Source of the DNA: Hyphomicrobiales bacterium
GTDB taxonomy: Bacteria; Pseudomonadota; Alphaproteobacteria; Rhizobiales; Xanthobacteraceae
Length of the DNA: 64,000 nt
Assembly: GCA_009377755.1 (NCBI GenBank)
Contig: WHTM01000022.1
Span: 16,029-80,028 of the forward strand
Reading direction: 5' to 3'
Position 1 is the stretch's first letter, and every line of letters starts with the position of its first letter. Position numbers and translations under genes: made by a program. The notes under the pieces are model-generated. The model saw only the letters and a program-made list of their open reading frames with translations. It ran no database searches and was not told the DNA's origin. Positions 42,661 through 52,133 of the stretch are shown one piece after another.

Positions 42661-43533
42661 TCACACCACCAGCGCAGCGTGCTGGCTTTGGCCTTCGGTC
42701 AGGCCGCGGGCCTTCATCCAATCGTAGGTGCGGCCGAACAGCGTCGTATCGTAATAGTCGACGTGCTTGTACCGCACGAAGGCGCGGAGCAGTTCGTTCG
42801 GCTGCAAGGCGTTGCCCGAATGCGCGGCGACGTGGTGGGCGTATTTGTAAAAGTCAGCGTTGATCAGATCGACCGCCGCGTTCTCCGCGTCGTAGTAGGC
42901 CTTGCGCTGCTCGGACGTGAGGTCGGCCGAGATCACTTCACCGCCGCGGTAGAACGAGGCGGCGATGATGTGCGCGCCTTCCTTTAGGCCGAGACTGATA
43001 AACGGCTCCATCACCGTCACCGCCCGATGTGTCCCGTTCTTGAGCCCTTGCCAGCGCTTCTGCGGCAGGCCGCCGGCTTCGATCTTGACGTGCTCTGGCC
43101 CGATGGCGCTCTCGAGCATCTGCAGGGTCGTGTAGTGGGAGCCGGTCAGCCACTGCACCACGACTGGGACATCGGCCATGTCGCGCGGCACCTGCAGCGT
43201 CTCGTCGAAGGTGACGATCGCCTGGGCGGCGACGGCGGCGCGCAGAGCGGCGAGCTTGCCGCCGCGCGTCCCGCGCTCCAGCCGGTCGATGCTCGCCCAT
43301 TCGCACACGTTGTAGCTGTCGGCGGTGCCGCTATCGAACAGGTTTTCCTTGAGCCGGGACATGATCGGGCTCTGGGCCAAGTCCCTCTCCCGGTCGGCAT
43401 AGGTTGCCGAGAAGCGCACATCGAGCCCGGCGTCCGCGAACAGTCCTTCCTCGATGCCGACGATCACCGGCAGGTCGAAGACCGGGTTGTTGGGCGCGAT
43501 CCTGACGATGGGTTTGTCCTGACCGATCGGCAT
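42661..43533 (-). CDS. NMT1/SsuA-like substrate-binding protein without signal peptide
   Basis: A 290-residue protein with the fold pattern of ABC-type binding proteins for NMT1/THI5-like or sulfonate ligands: VRIAPNNPVFDLPVIVGIEEGLFADAGLDVRF, then VPVVVQWLTGSHYTTLQMLE and AVTVMEPFISLGLKEGAHII. No hydrophobic leader is present, even with the upstream start, so it may stay in the cytosol or be an enzyme-like relative. GAGGAA precedes ATG 43533. It is divergent from the DapA-family gene, with which it shares a promoter region. Confidence 0.75.
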   Translation of the reverse strand: MPIGQDKPIVRIAPNNPVFDLPVIVGIEEGLFADAGLDVRFSATYADRERDLAQSPIMSRLKENLFDSGTADSYNVCEWASIDRLERGTRGGKLAALRAAVAAQAIVTFDETLQVPRDMADVPVVVQWLTGSHYTTLQMLESAIGPEHVKIEAGGLPQKRWQGLKNGTHRAVTVMEPFISLGLKEGAHIIAASFYRGGEVISADLTSEQRKAYYDAENAAVDLINADFYKYAHHVAAHSGNALQPNELLRAFVRYKHVDYYDTTLFGRTYDWMKARGLTEGQSQHAALVV

Positions 43534-43733
43534 GGCGTTCCTCACTTGGCTACGTCCGCGGCGGGCCGCGGGCTTCTTGGAAGACTCGGCATTTTAGCCG
43601 ATATTCGCCGCATGGCTACCGGTGTCTGGACCGGCTGAAACCCGCACACGACTTCCCAGCCATGCGCATTTTCGGGTGCGCTTTGCCGGGCAACGGTGCA
43701 AAATGGTCGGCATCGATCACCGCGAGGTGCCGC

Positions 43734-44714
43734 ATGCGCTATTCGAGGCTCGACGCCAAAGACTACGCCCGCGAGAGGATGACCGGCATTTGGGCCGCCG
43801 CGCTGATGCCGTTCCGGGCCGACCTGAGCGTCGACGAGCAAGGGTTCCGCGGGAACCTGCGCCACTGGGTCGACGACCTCGGTGTCGACGGAGTGTTCAT
43901 CTCCGGCAAGCAGGGCGAGTTCTTCTCGATGTCGGTGGCGGAGCGCAAGCGCAGCTTCGAGCTTGCGCTGGAGGCCGTTGGTGGCCGCGCGGGCACCATC
44001 ATGTCGTGCTCGGATCAGAATATGGACGTGGTCATCGACCTCGCCAGGCACGCGCAGGTGATCGGCGCCGACGCCATCGTCGTGCACGCGCCGGTGCTGC
44101 ACTTCCTGCACGCCCAGGACGAAACGCTGTATGCCTATTACAAGGCGATCAGCGAGGCGGTGGACATCGGCATCGCGATGTGGAGCCACCCGGACTCCGG
44201 GTATCTGATGAGCCCGGAGCTGTGCGCCCGCATCGCCGAACTGCCGAACATCGTCGCCATCAAATACAGCGTGCCGCGCGAGATGTATGCCACGCTCACC
44301 CGCATCGCCGGCGACAAGCTGATCGTCAGCACCGCGTCGGAGGAGGAGTGGTTCGACAATATCGTCGAGCTCGGCTGGCGCCTTTATCTCTGCTCGTCGC
44401 CGCCTTATCTCCTACAGACAAAGGTCGACCGGCGGATGCGCGAGTACACTGACTTGGCGTTCCGCGGCGAGGTCGCCCGCGCCAAGGCGGTGCGCGACAG
44501 CCTCGATCCGGTGCGCCAGGCGATCAAGCGCACGCGGCCGGCGGAGAAGCCGCCGGCGCATTCGAAATACTGGCAGGAACTGCTCGGGCAGGTGGGAGGC
44601 CGGGTGCGTCCGCCGATGCTGGAGCTGACCAAGACCGAGAAGGACGCGACCCGCGCGGCATTTGCAGCCTGCGGCTTGAGGCTGCCGGGTGCGCTGCGCT
44701 CCTCAGCGGCCTGA
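43734..44714 (+). CDS. Dihydrodipicolinate synthase (DapA) family lyase
   Basis: A 326-residue TIM-barrel aldolase of the DapA/NAL superfamily. The Schiff-base lysine is K177 in VAIKYS. The usual GTTGE loop reads GKQGEFFSM, and the segment that normally holds the catalytic tyrosine (PYY) reads APVLHF, so this is not a lysine-pathway DapA. Similar divergent members act on keto-acids or aromatic hydratase-aldolase substrates. ATG 43734 is chosen because the family-like sequence starts there, after GAGGTG. Substrate unknown. Confidence 0.82.
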   Translation: MRYSRLDAKDYARERMTGIWAAALMPFRADLSVDEQGFRGNLRHWVDDLGVDGVFISGKQGEFFSMSVAERKRSFELALEAVGGRAGTIMSCSDQNMDVVIDLARHAQVIGADAIVVHAPVLHFLHAQDETLYAYYKAISEAVDIGIAMWSHPDSGYLMSPELCARIAELPNIVAIKYSVPREMYATLTRIAGDKLIVSTASEEEWFDNIVELGWRLYLCSSPPYLLQTKVDRRMREYTDLAFRGEVARAKAVRDSLDPVRQAIKRTRPAEKPPAHSKYWQELLGQVGGRVRPPMLELTKTEKDATRAAFAACGLRLPGALRSSAA

Positions 44715-44721
44715 GAAATTC

Positions 44722-44751
44722 GTAGGGCGCAATAGCGTAGCGTATTGCGCC
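44722..44751 (+). repeat. REP palindrome (GTAGGGCGCAAT family), copy A
   Basis: GTAG foot followed by GGCGCAATAGCGTAGCGTAT-TGCGCC, a near-perfect hairpin. Same family as the copies at 45023 and 45541 around the RAYT remnant. Confidence 0.85.
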
Positions 44752-45022
44752 GTGGAGAGCGTCAATGATCTCACTTTATGATGATTTCAAACGGCGATAG
44801 ATCGTCCGAAGGACGCGAGCAATTATGAAATCAAATGCTCGTATCGACACTAAGACATCAAAGCTCATTGACCACTGAGACACGATCGCAGTCTGTCGAG
44901 CAGCGAACGCAGGAAGCTTGCCGAATACCTGAAACTGCACCAATCGGAAATTCTGAGGAGGGTAAGGATCGTCTTTGGCGATTCATCGCTGCCGGCCGCA
45001 ACTCAATAAGAATGCGTGAAAG
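44752..45022. other. AT-richer island without a confident gene
   Basis: Base composition is clearly lower in GC than the surroundings. One frame gives a short helical stretch (RRKLAEYLKLHQSEILRRVR, near 44910-44970) that looks like the end of a small protein, but no start or ribosome site goes with it. It may be another decayed fragment. Confidence 0.4.
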
Positions 45023-45057
45023 GTAGAGGGCGCAAGAGCGCAACGTATTGTGCCGCC
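45023..45057 (+). repeat. REP palindrome, copy B, at the 3' side of the RAYT remnant
   Basis: GTAG foot, then a more degenerate hairpin (GGGCGCAAGAGCGCAACGTA-TTGTGCC). It has the same orientation as copy A. Confidence 0.75.
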
Positions 45058-45059
45058 TA

Positions 45060-45512
45060 TCATGAGACGCGCTCTCCAAAATCGCCCATGGCAGTCATGT
45101 CACCCGCCCAGTCCTCGGGGAAAACGCCGAGATTTACATCTCGATGAAAGGAAGAAAAATGGCCAATTAACCACGCGCGCGACCGGCGTTGCCAGATTCC
45201 CCGCTCGCCACGCGCTTGGCGAACCGGGCTGATCTGCTCACGCCGAGGCAGCTGCCGGGAAAACCATGATTTGATCCATCTCCACCGGATCGAAAAGTTT
45301 TGGTCGTCGGGCGGCAAGGTCCACACCGCATGGAGATGATCTGGGAGGACCACGAAGGGATCGATCTGAAATGAATATTTTTGCTATGTACGGCGGGTGG
45401 CCTCGCGCAGCGCGTCGATGTTGTCCGTCAGGAGCCTCGACTGGCGGTCAAGGACGGTTACCGTGAAGAACCAGCATCCGCCGGGAACAAACGCGCGGCG
45501 ATAGTTCGGCAT
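45060..45512 (-). pseudogene. Dead REP-associated tyrosine transposase (RAYT)
   Basis: From ATG 45512 (reverse strand) the frame reads MPNYRRAFVPGGCWFFTVTV, LLTDNIDALREATRRT, then an amber TAG, then QKYSFQIDPFVVLPDHLHAV and WTLPPDDQNFSIRWRWIKSW, to GERGIWQRR. These are the RAYT N-terminus and the HLH metal site. The stretch after IWQRR that should carry the catalytic tyrosine (DYIHYNPVKHG region) is deleted, and the protein resumes FSSFHRDVNLGVFPEDWAGD to the end. Stop codon plus deletion make it inactive. REPs on both sides are its likely former substrates. Confidence 0.85.
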
Positions 45513-45540
45513 GGGTGGACGCTAGGGCATAGCTCAAGAC

Positions 45541-45570
45541 GGCGCAATACGCTTCGCTATTGCGCCCTAC
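45541..45570 (-). repeat. REP palindrome, copy C, inverted, at the 5' side of the RAYT remnant
   Basis: On the reverse strand GTAGGGCGCAATAGCGAAGC followed by GTATTGCGCC. It is inverted relative to copies A and B and lies 28 bases upstream of the RAYT start. Confidence 0.85.
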
Positions 45571-45579
45571 GCGTGATAA

Positions 45580-46158
<579 letters not shown>

Positions 46159-46186
46159 TCAGATAAACGGACCTGGAGGTTCGCAC

Positions 46187-47386
46187 ATGCTCACCAAAGC
46201 CAAGCCGTCGGATATCCGGTCAACCATCCCGTTCGACTCGGACCTGCTAGACCGGCTGATGGACGAGGCCGGGATCGACGTTCTGATCGTGAACTCGAAG
46301 CACAACATTCAGTACCTGCTCGGCGGCCACCGCTCGTTCTTCTTCGACTACATGGACGCGATGGCGCTGAGCCGCTACCTGCCGGTGCTGGTCTACCCCA
46401 AGGACGAGCCCGAAAAGGCCGGCTACTTCGGCCACCGGCTGGAAACGCATCAGACGGAGATCAAGCCGTTCTGGACGCCGGTGTGCATCACCAACAATTC
46501 GACCACCACGGACACGATGGCGAAGGCCGTCGATCACCTACGCAAGATCGGCGTGAAGGCGCGCCGCATCGCGGTCGAGTACGGGTTCCTGCCGGTGGAC
46601 GCCGCAGTGGCGTTGCGCGCCGCGAACCCCGACGCCGAGATGGTGGACGCCGTCTTCATGATGGAACGGCTGCGCGCCCGCAAGACGCCGGAGGAACTGG
46701 AGAAACTGCGTATCGCGTCCGATTTGGTGCTCGAATCCATGCAGGCGGTGATTGCCAACCATGGACCGGGCACGACCAAGCAGGAGCTCAACGACGCGCT
46801 CAAACGTGAGGAGGTCAACCGCGGGCTCACGTTTGAGTATTGCCTGATCGCGGCGGGCGCAAGCCACAACCGCGCCCCGTCGCCGCAGCGCTGGGAGAAG
46901 GGCGACGTGCTCTCGATCGACTCCGGCGGCAACTATCACGGCTATATCGGCGATATCGCGCGCATGGCGCTCCTCGGCGAACCGGACGCGGAGCTGGAAG
47001 ACCTGCTGGGCGAGATCGAGGACATCCAGCGCGCCGCCTTCAAGCCGATCAAGGCCGGCGTCATGGGCGGCGAAATCTATGCGGCGGGCGAGGGGCGCAT
47101 GCGCCGGTCGAAACTGCACAACCACATGGAATTCCTGGCACACGGCATGGGTCTGGTCAGCCACGAGATTCCGCATCTGACGCGGCGCGGCCCGTCGCCC
47201 TACGGTGACGAGGACGCGCACAAGCCGCTCGAAGCGGGTTATGTGATCTCGGTCGAGACCACGCTCAAGCACCCGAGCCGCGGCTTCATCAAGCTCGAGG
47301 ACACCGTGATCGTGACCGACGCCGGTCACGATATCTATGGCGAGGGCGCGCGCGGCTGGAACCGCGGCGGGACGGCGGTCGGCTAG
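46187..47386 (+). CDS. M24 family Xaa-Pro peptidase-like hydrolase
   Basis: A 399-residue pita-bread protein with the N-terminal creatinase-like domain and a C-terminal M24 domain. Likely metal ligands are the aspartates in LSIDSGGNYHGYIGDIARM, the histidine in FLAHGMGLVSHEIPH, and glutamates in ISVETTLKHP and IKLEDTVIVT. GGAGG precedes the ATG. Relatives in catabolic clusters include creatinase-like and amide hydrolases, so it may act on a small molecule. It is 28 bp after nbaC and likely in the same operon. Confidence 0.85.
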   Translation: MLTKAKPSDIRSTIPFDSDLLDRLMDEAGIDVLIVNSKHNIQYLLGGHRSFFFDYMDAMALSRYLPVLVYPKDEPEKAGYFGHRLETHQTEIKPFWTPVCITNNSTTTDTMAKAVDHLRKIGVKARRIAVEYGFLPVDAAVALRAANPDAEMVDAVFMMERLRARKTPEELEKLRIASDLVLESMQAVIANHGPGTTKQELNDALKREEVNRGLTFEYCLIAAGASHNRAPSPQRWEKGDVLSIDSGGNYHGYIGDIARMALLGEPDAELEDLLGEIEDIQRAAFKPIKAGVMGGEIYAAGEGRMRRSKLHNHMEFLAHGMGLVSHEIPHLTRRGPSPYGDEDAHKPLEAGYVISVETTLKHPSRGFIKLEDTVIVTDAGHDIYGEGARGWNRGGTAVG

Positions 47387-47480
47387 TGGCCCGGGCTAGC
47401 AGCACAGTATTGCGGAAAAGCCTTCGCACCCAGCGCAAAGCCTTGGATCAATAGAATAATCGGCGCTACAGTCGGGGCGC

Positions 47481-48209
47481 GTGAGGCTCGCCGCTGGGGA
47501 TGGCGGCATTGCGGCAACGTCGGCAACAACGGCGGACTGGCGGAATTGGGAGGCGAGGGAGGCATTGACCGATACGACCCAAGGCGGGCCGCCGGAGGGC
47601 GGCGTTCCGGCTGACGCATCGACTGTGGGGCCTTCCGCGGCCGAGATCGAGTCGGCGGTCGCGTTCAGCCCGCTAATGGCGCGCGTCGATGTCGCGGTCG
47701 CAGCCCTTCTCGCGCTCGTTGCCGCTACGATCACCGTTGCGATGCCGATGCTGATCGCCTCCGGGGGCATCGATACCGAGCGTGATTTCTCGACGCTTTC
47801 GCCCGCACTGATCCCGCGGCTGGCGTTCGGACTGCTCACCGTGCTCGCGATCGTCGCCCTAATGGCGGCCGTCAGGACGGTGCGGAGCGGCGTGGGTCGC
47901 CCGCGTGCTGCCGAGGTCGGCCGGATGCAGCGCGCCGCCATCGCGGCCCTCATCGCCATTGCCTACGCCGCCAGCGTGACTTGGCTCGGCTACATCCTGT
48001 CGACCATGCTGATGACGGTGGCGATGGCCTACTATCTTGGCTTGCGCAATCCTCTGACCTTCATTCCCGGCGTGATCGTTGTCCCGGTCGCCATCCGCTT
48101 CGTCTTCGAGCGGCTGCTGCTGATCTCGCTTCCGCGTAGCTCGATCGAGGGCATCGGCCTCGTAGAGGACGCGGTTCTCCGGTTTCTCACCCGCATCTTC
48201 ATTCCTTAG
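47481..48209 (+). CDS. tctB: Tripartite tricarboxylate transporter, TctB-like small subunit
   Basis: A membrane protein of up to 242 residues with four helices: VAVAALLALVAATITVAMPM, LIPRLAFGLLTVLAIVALMA, AAIAALIAIAYAASVTWLGY and LTFIPGVIVVPVAIRFVFER. This is the TctB layout. The start is unsure: GTG 47481 gives a long unusual N-terminus; a TTG at 47565 follows GAGGGAGG but at only 2 bases. It directly precedes TctA. Confidence 0.8.
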   Translation: MRLAAGDGGIAATSATTADWRNWEAREALTDTTQGGPPEGGVPADASTVGPSAAEIESAVAFSPLMARVDVAVAALLALVAATITVAMPMLIASGGIDTERDFSTLSPALIPRLAFGLLTVLAIVALMAAVRTVRSGVGRPRAAEVGRMQRAAIAALIAIAYAASVTWLGYILSTMLMTVAMAYYLGLRNPLTFIPGVIVVPVAIRFVFERLLLISLPRSSIEGIGLVEDAVLRFLTRIFIP

Positions 48210-48221
48210 GCGGCACCCGAC

Positions 48222-49727
48222 ATGCTCGCGACATTGGGCCAGAGCATCGAGCTGCTGCTGCGGTGGGATATCTATCTCTACATCTCCGCCGGCCTGATCG
48301 TGGGGATGTTCGTCGGCGCCATGCCCGGGCTGACGACGATTCTCGCCATGGCGGTGCTGCTGCCGATTTCCTTCAAGCTGGAACCGATGCTCGGGATTCC
48401 GTTCCTGATCGGCGTCTACAAGGGCGGCATTTACGGCGGCAGCATCCCGGCAATCCTGGTTGGTATTCCCGGCACCGGCGCCTCGATCGCGACGACGTTC
48501 GATGGACCTCCGCTGACGCGGCAAGGCAAGGGGCGCAAGGCGCTGGAAATGGCGCTCTTTGCCTCGGTGATCGGCGATGTGCTCTCCGACATCCTGACCC
48601 TGCTGCTGATCGGATTGATCGCCCGCATCATTCTGTTGATCGGTCCGCCCGAAGTGTTCGCGATCATCATCTTCTCGCTGATCCTGATCGCCAGCGTGTC
48701 TGGCGAATCCGGGCTCAAGGGCGCGATCGCCGCCTGCATCGGCGTCGGCCTGGGATTTGTCGGCACCGAATCGGTCGACGGCGAGGCGCGCATGACCTTC
48801 GGCATCGCCGCCCTGGTCGGCGGCATTCCGCTGATCCCTCTCGTCATCGGCATCTTCGCCATGCCGGAGGTATTGGAGGCGGTCGAGTCGCGGGCCAAGA
48901 GCTTCATCAACGAGGCCGTCGACCCCTCAAAGAGCGGCGAGCCGCTGCGCTGGCACGAGTTCAAGCGGTCGATCCGCACCATTCTGCGTTCGACCGTTAT
49001 CGGCACCGGCATCGGCATGGTGCCCGGCGTTGGCCAAGTGGTCGCCGCGTTCATCGGCTACAGCGCCGCCAAGCGCGCCTCCAAACATCCGGAGACGTTC
49101 GGCAAGGGCGAGCTCGACGGCATCGCCGCTCCTGAGGCCGCCAACAACGCGGTCAACGGGCCGACGCTGGTGCCGCTGCTCACGCTGGGCATTCCCGGCG
49201 ACAACATCACCGCCATCCTGCTTGGCGCATTCGTCGCTCACGGCTTGCGTCCCGGACCGCAGATCTTCAACGAGCAAGGGGCGCTCATCTACGCAATCCT
49301 GATTGCCGCCGTGCTCGCCAACATCCTTTTCGTGGTTCTGGCCTATTTGCTGCTCAAGCCGTTCGCCAAGGCAATCCAACTGCCGAAGGCCTACCTCGTT
49401 CCGGTGATCCTGGCGCTCGCCTTCGTCGGCACCCTGTCGACTGGCTCGGCGTCCGATCTCGGTATCATGATGGTGGCGGGCATTTGCGCCTACATTCTCA
49501 AGAAGCTGCGCTATGATCTGGCGCCGCTGATCATCGGCTTCATTCTCGCCGAGCCGATCGAGCTGCGCCTGAGCCAGAGCATCCTCTACGCGCGCGGCGA
49601 CAACCTGACATTTTTCTTCATTGAGCGACCAATCGCCTCATTCTTTTTGCTTGCCGGCATCGCTTGGATGGTGGGCATGATCTACGTCCGCTATCGGCGC
49701 CGGCCGGGTGAGGCGATGGTACCCTGA
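48222..49727 (+). CDS. tctA: Tripartite tricarboxylate transporter, TctA large subunit
   Basis: A 501-residue permease with about eleven helices. Family signatures are GMFVGAMPGLTTILAMAVLLPISF, YKGGIYGGSIPAILVGIPGTGASIATTFDG and APEAANNAVNGPTLVPLLTLGIPGDNITAILLGAF. It moves the solute delivered by the periplasmic binding protein, driven by an ion gradient. It is 12 bp after tctB and 43 bp before the binding-protein gene. Confidence 0.94.
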   Translation: MLATLGQSIELLLRWDIYLYISAGLIVGMFVGAMPGLTTILAMAVLLPISFKLEPMLGIPFLIGVYKGGIYGGSIPAILVGIPGTGASIATTFDGPPLTRQGKGRKALEMALFASVIGDVLSDILTLLLIGLIARIILLIGPPEVFAIIIFSLILIASVSGESGLKGAIAACIGVGLGFVGTESVDGEARMTFGIAALVGGIPLIPLVIGIFAMPEVLEAVESRAKSFINEAVDPSKSGEPLRWHEFKRSIRTILRSTVIGTGIGMVPGVGQVVAAFIGYSAAKRASKHPETFGKGELDGIAAPEAANNAVNGPTLVPLLTLGIPGDNITAILLGAFVAHGLRPGPQIFNEQGALIYAILIAAVLANILFVVLAYLLLKPFAKAIQLPKAYLVPVILALAFVGTLSTGSASDLGIMMVAGICAYILKKLRYDLAPLIIGFILAEPIELRLSQSILYARGDNLTFFFIERPIASFFLLAGIAWMVGMIYVRYRRRPGEAMVP

Positions 49728-49770
49728 CGACGCAACCAGCCGAGGACCAACCAACAACGGAGGAAACGCG

Positions 49771-50742
49771 ATGAGAACCCTACGATTGCTAAGCGCGGTG
49801 GCGTTGGCTGTGGCGCTGATGGCGCCGCCGGCTGCGCGCGCCGAGTTTCCGGAACGGCCGATCACCGTGGTGATTCCGCTCGGCGCCGGCGGCAGCCACG
49901 ATCTGCACGCCCGCGGCATCACCCCGATCTTGTCCGAGATTCTCGGCCAGCCGGTGGTTGTCAGCCTAGTCCCCGGCGGCGCCGGCATGAAGGGCACCAC
50001 GCAGGTCGCCAAAGCCAATCCGGACGGCTACACCATCATCTTTACCCACAATGCGTTCGATCAGTTGACGCCGCAGACCCGCAAGGTGGAATTCGATCCG
50101 AAGACGGCGTTCAAGTCGATCGCCCGCATCAATGCGAACGAGCCGATGCTCGCCGCACGCGCGGGCGTACCGTACAAGACGCTCGCTGAAATGATCGACT
50201 ACGCAAAGAAGAACCCGGGCAAGGTGAACATCGGCCATACCGGGGTATGGGGCGTCGGCTTTGTTCCCACAATGCAGTTGATCAAGGCCGCCGGGATCAA
50301 GGTCAATATCATCCCGCACCAGGGCGGCGGTCCGGCCATGCGGGCTGTTCTAGCGGGCGAGGACGACATGACGTTCGGCTTCGCGACCCAATACCGGCCG
50401 CACTACAAGGCTGGCAAGCTTGTCCCGCTGGGCATTGCCGGCGACAAGCCGCTGAAGGACGATCCCGATTTCAAGGACGTCAAGACCATGACGCAGCTCG
50501 GCTTCCCCGGTGTAGATTTCACCATGGACCGCATCTTCATGGCGCCTGCAGGCGTTCCGGCCGATCGGCTGGAGAAGTTGCGCAAGGCCTTCGACGAGCT
50601 CAACAAGAAGCCGGCGTACCACGCGTTCCTCAAGAACATCGGCGAGAAGATCGACTATATGAGCGGTGCCGAGTACGACGCCTATCGCACCAAGCGGATG
50701 CAGCAGTTCGCCGACCTGATCAAGGAAGTCGGCAGCAAGTAG
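49771..50742 (+). CDS. tctC: Tripartite transporter substrate-binding protein (TctC/Bug family)
   Basis: A 323-residue periplasmic protein. The signal peptide ends near residue 24 (..PPAARAEFPERPI). The Bug-family start FPERPITVVIPLGAGGSHDLHARGI and VVSLVPGGAGMKGTTQVAKANPDGYTI are clear. GGAGG precedes ATG 49771. Gene order B-A-C is less usual than C-B-A. Given the neighbours, the ligand may be an aromatic acid such as a hydroxyanthranilate relative, but this is only inference from context. Confidence 0.92.
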   Translation: MRTLRLLSAVALAVALMAPPAARAEFPERPITVVIPLGAGGSHDLHARGITPILSEILGQPVVVSLVPGGAGMKGTTQVAKANPDGYTIIFTHNAFDQLTPQTRKVEFDPKTAFKSIARINANEPMLAARAGVPYKTLAEMIDYAKKNPGKVNIGHTGVWGVGFVPTMQLIKAAGIKVNIIPHQGGGPAMRAVLAGEDDMTFGFATQYRPHYKAGKLVPLGIAGDKPLKDDPDFKDVKTMTQLGFPGVDFTMDRIFMAPAGVPADRLEKLRKAFDELNKKPAYHAFLKNIGEKIDYMSGAEYDAYRTKRMQQFADLIKEVGSK

Positions 50743-50888
50743 CCGGCGCGATCTGGCAGCGGATTGACGGGGCCCTGACCGTTCAGGGCTTTCGTTGGCA
50801 TGCTTGTGACAACGAAGTGCCGGAGCGGCGCGAGGGATGGGGCAAGGCGCTGCGGTCCCTTTAGGATGCAGCCGGCGCTTGCGTCACC

Positions 50889-51212
50889 TCATGCTGGCAT
50901 TGGCCCAGATGCGCCACGAGCGGCGTACTTCGGCTTCGTTGCTGTCGAAGGAGGCAGCCGTCGGGGGCGAACGTTGTCACCCTCCTTCCGCCCAGCGACT
51001 GCAAAGACTGCGTAGCGCGGATTGCTGGCCGCATTCGCCGTGTCGGTGAGCAGGGCAAGAAGGTCGTCGACCTCGTCGTTGGTGAACGCGCGCAGTTGAA
51101 TCAATTTTCCCCCCGCGCTACCAACTGCAATACGCGTATTTGTGCCGCCCACGTCGGCGACCAGGTAAGCCGCCTTCTTTGGCAATTTCTGTCCCATTTG
51201 AACCTTGCACAC
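50889..51212 (-). pseudogene. N-terminal fragment of a glucokinase
   Basis: The reverse-strand frame begins MCKVQMGQKLPKKAAYLVAD and has the phosphate-binding signature ADVGGTNTRIAV, then LLALLTDTANAASNPRYAVF. After about residue 75 the sequence becomes arginine/proline-rich and no longer resembles a kinase. True glucokinases of this type exceed 300 residues, so about three quarters are missing. It is divergent from the trehalose operon. Confidence 0.65.
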
Positions 51213-51236
51213 CCAAGAGCCGCTTTATTGATCAAG

Positions 51237-52133
51237 ATGGAACGTCGTAGCCGGCGAAAGGTTATTCCAGGGAAGTCGCCTCGCCAACCTCGTATGGATA
51301 TGGGGAACGGTCGTACTCCACGGGTCTCGGACCAGCCCTCACAAGCGCGAGCGGATGTTGTCACCGAGCGTCCGAATGACGTCATCGACCAGTACGTCGA
51401 CATGTTTGGATTTGCGGGGCAGGCGATTCTGCTGGACATTGATGGAACGTTGCTCGACCTCGCGCCGACGCCGGCCGGCGTGCTGGTTCCGTCGCGCCTG
51501 CAAGCGACACTGACGACGCTTTGGAAATGGACGGGGGGCGGCCTAGCGCTTATCAGTGGCCGGTCCCTCAAGGATATCGACAGCATTTTTGCGCCGTTGG
51601 AGTTGCCCGCGGTCGGCGGTCATGGGGCAGAGATCCGGCCGACCGTCGCGCGCGGAAAGGTCATGCGCCCGAAAGCACCGCTGTTGGACGAGCGGATTCG
51701 GCGCCAGGTGCTCCAACTCGCCACGCGCCATGTCTTCATTGAGGACAAGGGCTATTCAATCGCTGTGCACTATCGGCTGGCTCCCGAATTGAGCGGTGCT
51801 TTGCATGAGGCCATTGCGTCGATCGTGGCTGGGCTCCCGAATGGTGCTTACGAGGTCTTGCCGGGCAAGTTTGTCATTGAGATCAAGCCGATCGGGTTCA
51901 ACAAGGGTACCGCGGTCCTTGAACTCATGGAGGTACCGCCTTTCAAAGGCCGAAAACCCATATTCATAGGAGACGACATCACGGATGAAGCCGTTTTTGC
52001 GATCCTACCGGACATCGATGGTGTAGGGTTCTCCGTTGGCAGATTAATTCCGGGCGCCACCGGAGCTTTCGGCCAGCCAGCCGATGTGCGCGCCTGGCTC
52101 GCGCGTATTGCGTCGAGGGTGGCGGAGCAATGA
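51237..52133 (+). CDS. otsB: Trehalose-6-phosphate phosphatase
   Basis: A HAD-family phosphatase that completes trehalose synthesis. The 298-residue protein has the DxD motif as DIDGTLLDLAP (catalytic D67, D69), LALISGRSLKDIDSIF, GGHGAEIR, PIGFNKGTAV with the conserved lysine, and GDDITDEAVF. The start is uncertain: ATG 51237 or 51294, neither with a clear ribosome site. It is the first gene of a three-gene operon and overlaps the next start (ATGA). Confidence 0.9.
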   Translation: MERRSRRKVIPGKSPRQPRMDMGNGRTPRVSDQPSQARADVVTERPNDVIDQYVDMFGFAGQAILLDIDGTLLDLAPTPAGVLVPSRLQATLTTLWKWTGGGLALISGRSLKDIDSIFAPLELPAVGGHGAEIRPTVARGKVMRPKAPLLDERIRRQVLQLATRHVFIEDKGYSIAVHYRLAPELSGALHEAIASIVAGLPNGAYEVLPGKFVIEIKPIGFNKGTAVLELMEVPPFKGRKPIFIGDDITDEAVFAILPDIDGVGFSVGRLIPGATGAFGQPADVRAWLARIASRVAEQ

